NCBI GenBank assembly: GCA_026397725.1
Contig: JAPLUI010000257.1
Coordinates: 1-32,755, forward strand
Reading direction: 5' to 3'
From: Verrucomicrobiota bacterium
GTDB taxonomy: Bacteria; Verrucomicrobiota; Verrucomicrobiia; Verrucomicrobiales; Akkermansiaceae
Length of the DNA: 32,755 nt
Under the pieces are notes generated by a model, which was not told the DNA's origin, made no database searches, and was given only the letters and a program-made list of their open reading frames with translations. Shown piece after piece: positions 26,510 through 32,755 of this stretch. Positions within the stretch are counted from its first letter, which is position 1. The number at the start of each line of letters is the position of its first letter. A program made the position numbers and the translations under genes.

Positions 26510-26622
26510 CTCTGGTGCTGGTGGTGCGCAGCCTAACCTCACACTTCCTGATCTCGACGGAAAATGGTTTGGCGCTGCTGGCGTCTCAGACGAGTTGATA
26601 GATCATCCGCGCATGGGTTCAT
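26510..26622 (-). repeat. Dispersed intergenic repeat, copy 2
   Basis: Read on the minus strand it matches 6612-6705: ACCCATGCGCGGATGAT, then GTCTGAGACGCCA, CATTTTCCG and GATCAGGAA. The rest of the gene-free stretch 26337-26656 shows nothing I can name. Confidence 0.6.
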
Positions 26623-26656
26623 GTTGCATGTCCGTTAGTCAGGTTGATGGTGGCGG

Positions 26657-27846
26657 TCATGGCTTTGGTGGGTCGAACATCATCTTCCATGCGACGGTCG
26701 TGGTTGCGGCCGGCACGATGCGGACGGTGGCGGTTTCCTGCTGGCTCGCGATCTCAACCTGCACGCCGCCGGCCTCGGCGCCCGTGAGCTGGTAGCCGGC
26801 GGGCACATGCACTGTCAGCACATACGGGTCGCCGTTGATTACCGCGCTCTTCCCCGCCAGAGTCATGGCAGCCTGGTCCCATTCCTCGGCTAACAGACTC
26901 ACGCCGCCTTGCGAGATATGCCGCGTGGTCGAGAGCACCCACGGGTGCGACCGCACCTCACGGATGGCAAAGACCTGCAGCGCGTTGCTGGAATCCTGGG
27001 CCGGCGCCATAAACGAGCCCTTCGACTTGCCGAGGAACGTCTGCGTCCAAAATTCGAACACCAGGTACTCGCGGTCGGCCTCGAGACCGAGGTCGGCAAA
27101 CTTGACTTCCTGCGCCGGCGTGCCGCGCCTTTCCCGATGATCCCGGTCGGTGCCCTCGCCCCACTGGAACCTTGCCAGGACCGACCAGTGCTCGAAGGGC
27201 CGGTCGATTTCCTGCAACCACCAAGTGGCCTCGCCGCCACCCTGCTGGCAGTAATCGCGGAACGAATTCTCGAACGTCCAAGCGGGCCCGCGCGGGGTGT
27301 GGTCGTACAACTGCCCCGGCACGGTGGAGAGCACCGGCGAACTGCGCTTGACGCCCTCCAGGTTGCTGCGCTTCTGGTACACCTCGGCCTTGTGTCGCTG
27401 AGCAGCAGCACGCCCCCGGCCATGGCCACCACGCACGGACGAATGAGCGTATTGAGCGGCGCGTCGTTCACGGCGAAGGTCTTCATCACCGGATCATCTT
27501 GCCGGCCCTCGGGCAGGATGTCGCAGTGGTCGGGGTCGTTGCGCCAAACCACGCCTTCCCACGAATTGAAGCCTTGAAACGACGAGGCCCGGAACCCGTC
27601 CGTCGCCAGCCTGCAACCGTCAACCACTCCGATCTGCTCGGGCAGCACGCCCCAACAGGACAAGATGTAAACATTGCGGCCCAGCTCGTCGCGTGCCGTC
27701 TGATAGAACTTGCGCAGGGCATCTCCCGGGGTCGTCTGCCGCTCCTTGAGATAGTCCCGGGACTTGCGATAGCCCCAGTCGACAAGGTCCCCAGCCCCGT
27801 CGATCTTGACGTAACTGAACCCCGCTTGCCATGACTGTGTGCATGA
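26657..27846 (-). pseudogene. 3' part of a broken alpha-galactosidase-like glycoside hydrolase gene
   Basis: The frame starts without a start codon just after a TGA at about 27850 and reads WQAGFSYVKIDGAGDLVDWG, then YILSCWGVLPEQIGVVDG and GFRASSFQGFNSWEGVVW. YVKID resembles the nucleophile strand of clan GH-D enzymes (GH27/GH36-like). At about 27391-27396 two extra bases (GACACA for GACA on the coding strand) shift the frame: SD should be followed by KAEVYQKRSNLEGVK, which is found in the next frame. The rest is intact to the stop, with a beta-rich C-terminal domain ending WKMMFDPPKP. The 5' part of the same gene appears to lie at 31585-32085. Two lesions make it non-functional as it stands. 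Confidence 0.75.
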
Positions 27847-27908
27847 TCATCTGCTTGGTTTGCCTTGCGCGATTTGCCGGGTGGGCAGGCGGTCTCGACA
27901 GGCTCCGG

Positions 27909-30900
27909 TCATTTCCTGCCTGATTCATCCAGTACCTTGTTGAGGGTGGTGCCGCCATCGGGCGAGTAGTAGAGGCCGTCGGTATGCACGAACCACCAAT
28001 GGTCGCCCCGGGCATGGTCGCCGCAGGCCGCGATGAGGCCGCCCTTGGGAGCCGTGCCCTTGGCCGGGAGCCACGACCAATCCATCCCCCAGCCGCCCGT
28101 GCATCGGGAGATGCGCCCCGGGACTTGCGGATCAAGCGCTTGGGTGAGGAAGCGGCCCAGGCGACCCTCCCCCGCGGCGGTGGTGCCCAGGGCCGTGAAC
28201 GGCCGGAACCATTCCATGCTTTTTTGCGGGGGAAAAAGTGACATGTGACCGCCGGAGTTGCCCTGGTAGCCATGAGTGGTTGCATAACTGATTTCCCGCG
28301 TGGACTGGAGTGACTTGTCCCATGCGACATTGGTAAACCCGGTGTCATTGCGTTCGTCCAACACGACCAAAGATTGCACGTTGTCATTGGAGACATAAGT
28401 CCGCGAGATCTCCTCCTTGGTGGCAACGCCGGGACTGCCCCGGCCAAGATATGTCATCCAACGATCCGGGCAGGTGGTGACGCAAAGTTGGGTCGTGCCC
28501 TGGGCCAGCGCGGGATAAAACCGCTCCCACGCCCACAACTGCACCGCCGTGATGCGCTGGCCCGCCAGCCCTAACTGTTTCCACGTGGCCCCGCCATCGG
28601 TGCTCTTGTGGAAGCCTTTGGATTCGCAACCGACATAGACCGTCTGCGGCGTCCGCAGATCAAACGCGACCACCTCGCCGCACAACGCCGACGGACCGGC
28701 ACCGTCGAAATCACCGTCAAGTGCGAGTTCGGCCCAGGTCTTGCCGCCGTCGGTGGTTTGCCACAGGCGCCCGCCCGCACCGTGCCCACCGGCCCGCAGC
28801 ATGGTCAGCGGGTCATTCGGGTGAATGGCCACACTGCGCACCGCCAGATCGTCGCCACTGAGGTTGCCGTCGGCCGACGACCATGTCTTGCCGCCATCGA
28901 TCGTCCTGAGGAGCCCCGCCGCCGACGATCTGACCACCACCACCTGCGCGTCGGAGCGTGCCATGACCACGCCGGTCAGTCGCGGGCCGGCGGTATGTTG
29001 CGCCACGGCCGGGAGCGGCGGCGTCGAGCCCGGCAGCACGCCGGGCACGATCGAGAGTTCCGAGACACTGGTGTGATAGTGTGCCCGGGCGTCCTGGGGC
29101 AGGGCACTGAAAAACAGGCCGACAGCCATCTGCGGCCGGGTTTGCTTGTACTGATAGGCCCCGAGTGCCCACTGCTTGCCATCGGCGGAAGACCACGCGC
29201 TCCACACGTTGCCCTGCCGGACGATCCGCAACCACGGCCGGTCCTTGGGCAGTTCATACGTGGCGAGTCGGCCCGAACCCAGATCCGAAAAGTCGGCGGA
29301 CACGCGCAGACCGTCGGCGGCGGTCTGGACGAGGTGGAAATCCCGGCCCCAGTCCCAGTTGAGTTTTTCGCCGTGCTCGCGGGCTGTTAGGCCGACCCAC
29401 GCGCGGTGGTTCACCGGCTCGCCGTGAGCGCCGTTATAGGCGTCGATGCGGCAGGTGGCCGTGAAGTCGCCGGTGATTTGCCGGGTTGCCGTGTGCATGC
29501 CGTTGCCGAAGAACCGGAAGGCCTGTGGGCCGGTCTGCCAGAGTCCGGCGGCGGCCTTCGCATCGCTGACGTTGCGCACCGTCCAGTTAGAGTCCACCGG
29601 CTTGCCAGTCACGTTGAGCACGGCTGGCGCGGAATCCACGGAATGGCTCTCATCGAAGATCACCCGGCACCACAGCGTGACCGCGCCACGCGGCAAGGGT
29701 CCTTCGTATTTCAACGCCGCCGTGCCACTGCTCTCCGCCAATTGAAGTTGCCCGAGGAACAGCGCCGTCTGGTTAATCCGATGGCCGCGAGCCGCCACCG
29801 TGACGGCCACCCGTCCCGTGCCGTCGCCCGGGGCCTCGGCTTTGACCGTCGGCACTGGATACGCTTCCGCCGCCGCGACCCGCAAGGCCTCCAGCGGGAT
29901 GGCCTGCCGCGGCAGCTTCGGGCCTTCCCAGTGGATGCTGAAGTTCCTCGCTGTCAGGCGGTCATAGAGATAGGTCACCGCGAGCGGATGGTCACCTTTG
30001 GTTAGATTGCGGAGCGCGGCCTTTTCGGTGGTGCCGTGCTGGCCGTCCCACACGAGCACCTCCTCGCCGTCGATTTGGATGCGGTAGCCGCCATCAATTT
30101 GGGCGCGGAAAATGTAGAGTCCGGTTGCGGGCACGCGGAGGAAGCCGGTGAATGCCAGGGCATATCCCGAGCTGCGTTGTTCGCACACGCCGAGGTCGAA
30201 TCCCCGCGCCAGACCGCTCCGAAAGAGTTTGCCCTGCGGGATTTCCGCCAGGTTCAGCCAGTGGTGTTGTTCGTTAGGGTTCTGGAGCGGCGGACTGAAA
30301 TAGTTGACCTTCCGCGTCGAGTCCTGGTGGAACAACTCATAAGCGAGGCCGGGGACCGTCGCCGGGGCCGGCGGCGCCTCTAACGGAGCCTTGCTGGCAG
30401 CCGCGGTCACGATGACCGGCGGTGCCGCTTGGTCGAAGATGTCGGTAACAGTTAGGCGGATCGTCGCCGCCGGCGCTGCCACATCGATGAGCGCGTGGCG
30501 CACCGTTGGCATGCGTTCTTCCTTCACCGCCATCGCCTCGCCCTGGCATTCGGGATTGGCAAAGACCTCGATCTTATAGGCAAAGGCGGGCGACGCCGTG
30601 TCGGGAATTTCCCACGACACCGCCACCTGGTGGCCCGTCGTGGCGGCCTGCACCTGAGTTACCGCAGGCTGGTCCAGCACCGGCAGGTCGGGTTGTTTCA
30701 CCTTGAAGTCATGCCGGTCATCGCGGGTGAGCGGTTTGCCGGTGAGTTGCTGCGGCAGCAAATCGGTCTGCGCGGCATACTCGATGGCGGCATACTCATG
30801 ATCGTCCTCGGGGATGGTGTTCACCACCACATAGTCCGTCTCATTGAAGGTGATGGTGTCTGACTTCAGCCAGCGGCCGTCCTTGCGACAATATCCGAAG

Positions 30901-31562
30901 CGCCGATGCAGCGGTCGCACCACTTTGCCGTCCGAGAGCGTTTCGATGAAGCCGCTGTTGCCGGAGAATGAGGTGGCGGGAATGGGCAGGCGGGCAATGG
31001 CGATGAGGTGCCAGCGACCGTCCACCGGATCCTTGATCCAACGCCCGATATGGGAATAACCGGCGTCCGTCCCGCCCAGCGGCAGCCAGACCCGGCCTAA
31101 CATGGTGTACCATTGCTTGCGCTTCACAAAGGGCCACAGCTCCGCGCCCAGCGTGCCGCTGCATCCTTCGCCGCCGTAGTCGTTCTTGATGAAAAGGTTA
31201 GGGGCCACATCCGTGAAACGCACCGGGGTGCCGTCCGTGCCGTTGCCCCAGAACGACCACACCGAACCGGGCCGAAAGGCCTCCTGGATGGCTTCATCCG
31301 GATTCGGGCGAAAGCCGGGCCCGTCGGGGACGGTGCCGAGAAATCCGGCATAGAAGCTTATGTTGTTAGGCTTCGGATTGAATTGGGTGTTCCAATTGGC
31401 GTAATAGGTGCCCGATGGCCACCACGGCCAGCGCAGGTCCATCATGATGAGATCCGCACCATTGGCGATGTTCTCCTGATACCAGGTCGCCCGCAGGGAA
31501 CCGGACATCAGCAGGATCAATGCAAACGCCAGCCAAGGCACCTGCAAGCGGTTCTTCTTCAT
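27909..31562 (-). CDS. Secreted DUF3472 / PA14 / BNR-propeller protein
   Basis: The protein has 1217 residues from MKKNRLQVPWLAFALILLMS, a signal peptide; an ATG three codons upstream is possible. The open frame reaches 32216, but the extra part is the pseudogene described at 31585-32085 and not protein A-like sequence or a true N-terminus. Domains: DUF3472 (~23-290, with YGGEGCSGTL); a fibronectin-III-like unit (~292-390); PA14 (~406-560, GLYIFRAQIDGGYRIQIDGE), a carbohydrate-binding fold in many hydrolases; an Ig-like linker; a DUF1349/laminin-like domain (~668-838); and a sialidase/sortilin-type propeller (~861-1217) with Asp boxes TIDGGKTW, TTDGGKTW and STDGGATW. It probably binds or processes extracellular polysaccharide; no sialidase active site was identified. 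Confidence 0.85.
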   Translation of the reverse strand: MKKNRLQVPWLAFALILLMSGSLRATWYQENIANGADLIMMDLRWPWWPSGTYYANWNTQFNPKPNNISFYAGFLGTVPDGPGFRPNPDEAIQEAFRPGSVWSFWGNGTDGTPVRFTDVAPNLFIKNDYGGEGCSGTLGAELWPFVKRKQWYTMLGRVWLPLGGTDAGYSHIGRWIKDPVDGRWHLIAIARLPIPATSFSGNSGFIETLSDGKVVRPLHRRFGYCRKDGRWLKSDTITFNETDYVVVNTIPEDDHEYAAIEYAAQTDLLPQQLTGKPLTRDDRHDFKVKQPDLPVLDQPAVTQVQAATTGHQVAVSWEIPDTASPAFAYKIEVFANPECQGEAMAVKEERMPTVRHALIDVAAPAATIRLTVTDIFDQAAPPVIVTAAASKAPLEAPPAPATVPGLAYELFHQDSTRKVNYFSPPLQNPNEQHHWLNLAEIPQGKLFRSGLARGFDLGVCEQRSSGYALAFTGFLRVPATGLYIFRAQIDGGYRIQIDGEEVLVWDGQHGTTEKAALRNLTKGDHPLAVTYLYDRLTARNFSIHWEGPKLPRQAIPLEALRVAAAEAYPVPTVKAEAPGDGTGRVAVTVAARGHRINQTALFLGQLQLAESSGTAALKYEGPLPRGAVTLWCRVIFDESHSVDSAPAVLNVTGKPVDSNWTVRNVSDAKAAAGLWQTGPQAFRFFGNGMHTATRQITGDFTATCRIDAYNGAHGEPVNHRAWVGLTAREHGEKLNWDWGRDFHLVQTAADGLRVSADFSDLGSGRLATYELPKDRPWLRIVRQGNVWSAWSSADGKQWALGAYQYKQTRPQMAVGLFFSALPQDARAHYHTSVSELSIVPGVLPGSTPPLPAVAQHTAGPRLTGVVMARSDAQVVVVRSSAAGLLRTIDGGKTWSSADGNLSGDDLAVRSVAIHPNDPLTMLRAGGHGAGGRLWQTTDGGKTWAELALDGDFDGAGPSALCGEVVAFDLRTPQTVYVGCESKGFHKSTDGGATWKQLGLAGQRITAVQLWAWERFYPALAQGTTQLCVTTCPDRWMTYLGRGSPGVATKEEISRTYVSNDNVQSLVVLDERNDTGFTNVAWDKSLQSTREISYATTHGYQGNSGGHMSLFPPQKSMEWFRPFTALGTTAAGEGRLGRFLTQALDPQVPGRISRCTGGWGMDWSWLPAKGTAPKGGLIAACGDHARGDHWWFVHTDGLYYSPDGGTTLNKVLDESGRK

Positions 31563-31584
31563 GGGAGGCATCTTCACGTTTTCG

Positions 31585-32085
31585 TTAGTTGGTTGGTTGG
31601 CCGATGTCGGGGAGCTGCTTCTTGTAAACCACGTCCGCCAACCCGTCGAGTGTCTGCTGGGTGAAGTCATCCTGGCAGGCCCACCAGGTGCAATGGCCGG
31701 TGACCAAGCCTGGCCAAACCTGATAGGTCCGCGGTTCGAACTTCCCGAGCCCCGGTGTTTTTGATAGAAGCGGGGCCGGAACCGCAACTCCGGGGCAGTG
31801 CCGCGGCTTTCCCCGGCGGAGGTGATTCCGGTTTTGCTAGAATCTTGCGGCAGCACGTGTGTCGTGCCGTCGGCCGGTCCGGCGAGCATCCAGTCCCAGC
31901 GTCTATCATACATGGCGTTGTTGCGGAGGTTATGGCTCAGGCCCACGCTGTTGCGGACCAGCGGGAAGCGCTGTTGCGCCTCGCCGGCGGTCCCGGCGGG
32001 AAGGGCCTCTTCACTGGCAGCGGCCGTGCCGGTCACGAGCGACAACGGTTGGCGCGATGCTCGGGGTATCGTGTGCAGGTTCATG
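31585..32085 (-). pseudogene. 5' part of the broken alpha-galactosidase-like gene
   Basis: From MNLHTIPRASRQPLSL the frame reads RFPLVRNSVGLSHNLRNNAM, YDRRWDWMLAGPADGTTHV and FRPRFYQKHRG. At the C4 run 31750-31753 (plus strand) one base is missing. With it restored the sequence continues LGKFEPRTYQVWPGLVTGHC, TWWACQDDFTQQTLDGLADV and VYKKQLPD before a stop at 31585. This is coherent protein over two frames and looks like the start of the enzyme whose end is at 26657-27846. A middle segment is probably missing. The one-base loss happens to bring the fragment into frame with the DUF3472 gene, giving a misleading longer open frame. Confidence 0.7.
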
Positions 32086-32449
32086 GCTCTGGCGTTAGAA
32101 TGTGCTGTGTTCGGGACGAGGGGGCGGGTGTCGGGATTGCCGGGGGCGGGTTGCTCGGTCGTTGCTGGGCCAAGGCCTGCCGGGGTGTCGTGTGAGGTGG
32201 AGATTCGTGCCAGCAATGATGAACTGCGACAAGCAAAAATACAGAAAAATCCGCCGCGTCTTTCACGAACCCGGCAAATATCATGGCCTGGGTGGGTGGC
32301 GTCCGAGTGGAACTGTCATTCGCCCTGGCAAAGTTTCCGGACGCTGCCGGAAACACCGTCGGCGCTTCCTGAGCCGGACCTTGAATTGACAAGGAATTCG
32401 CAATGAATCCCGGAACATGACTTGGCACATTCCGGGGGGATGCCGGGAC
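32086..32449. other. Gene-free stretch upstream of the pseudogene
   Basis: I see no supported gene, RNA or strong palindrome here. It may contain the former promoter of the broken hydrolase gene. Confidence 0.4.
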
Positions 32450-32569
32450 TTAGCCACAGCGGGGTGGCGCGGCGCTTCCCACCGCACTCCATACACTCAC
32501 CCGCCCAGGCGCGAGCCAAAGTCTGGAGTGCGGTGGGAAGGGCGCAGCCCGCCACACCGCTGTGGCTAA
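32450..32569. repeat. Large imperfect palindrome with ~42-bp arms
   Basis: The left arm TTAGCCACAGCGGGGTGGCG...CCCACCGCACTCCA (32450-32491) pairs with the right arm TGGAGTGCGGTGGGAAGG...CCACACCGCTGTGGCTAA (32524-32569). The spacer between the arms is 32 bases. It resembles a small non-autonomous palindromic element. Confidence 0.8.
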
Positions 32570-32604
32570 ACCGTTAGAGCTGCGGGGTTCCCATGAGGCA
32601 CGGT
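32492..32604 (-). repeat. Dispersed repeat, copy 2
   Basis: This is the reverse complement of 26224-26336. It overlaps the right arm of the palindrome, so copy 1 is a half-palindrome and copy 2 belongs to a full one. Confidence 0.8.
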
Positions 32605-32665
32605 CCGTCTCGCAGCGGGCACGCCTCTCCCGAGTAACTTGGCTCCGAGGATGCCCGTTAGGGAG

Positions 32666-32685
32666 CGACGACATTCCTGTCGTCG
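32666..32685. repeat. Small REP-like hairpin
   Basis: CGACGAC and GTCGTCG form a perfect 7-bp stem around ATTCCT. The flanking sequence to the window end shows no gene. Confidence 0.5.
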
Positions 32686-32755
32686 AGCGGAAGGAACGTC
32701 CATGAACAGAGCCTTCGGCACGCACTCATGGGCCGCCCTTCCGCTACCACCACAA

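Noticed and set aside
27823..31602. Insertion sequence interrupting the hydrolase
   Set aside because: No transposase, terminal inverted repeats or target duplication was seen at the junctions.
31563..32216. N-terminal extension of the DUF3472 protein
   Set aside because: The extension is the frame-shifted hydrolase fragment. A normal signal peptide starts at 31562.

Overview
The window is GC-rich, has few Shine-Dalgarno sites and is packed with secreted multidomain proteins (choice-of-anchor D/Q, Calx-beta, P/Homo B, PPC, SUMF1, DUF3472, PA14, BNR). That repertoire, together with several dispersed intergenic palindromes, suggests a Verrucomicrobiota chromosome. This is inferred from gene content; no rRNA or taxonomic marker lies in the window.

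Layout. From 1 to about 6 kb (minus strand) lies a fungalysin-type M36 metallopeptidase with a long Calx-beta tail. It carries a one-base deletion in a homopolymer and runs off the window. From 7.1 to 19.7 kb (minus strand) are three secreted proteins, called here A (7082-10633), B (11114-18184) and C (18494-19744). All three end in a SUMF1/FGE-type C-type-lectin fold. B also carries a 12-repeat parallel beta-helix, and the C-terminal halves of A and B are duplicates. From 20.1 to 22.4 kb (minus strand) are an EamA-type transporter, a short WD40-like protein and a small helical protein. From 22.7 to 26.2 kb (plus strand) are an alkaline-phosphatase-superfamily protein, an anchored helical protein and a fructosamine-kinase-family protein. 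From 26.6 to 32.1 kb (minus strand) is a broken alpha-galactosidase-like gene whose two halves flank an intact DUF3472/PA14/BNR gene; copies of a dispersed repeat lie in inverted orientation outside both halves.

Main result. The last ~35 residues of A, B and C look like the variable regions of diversity-generating retroelement (DGR) targets. The scaffold residues (RV-RGGSW, C/R, P, GFRLAR) are kept. The positions between them differ, are almost all NNC codons, and contain no Lys, Glu, Gln, Met, Trp or Ile. This is what adenine mutagenesis of AAC codons would produce on a SUMF1-type lectin fold. No reverse transcriptase or template repeat is visible here, so a DGR would have to act from elsewhere in the genome or be a past event. 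All three genes are followed, 130-165 nt downstream, by the same type of GC-rich hairpin, either a terminator or a part of the homing machinery.
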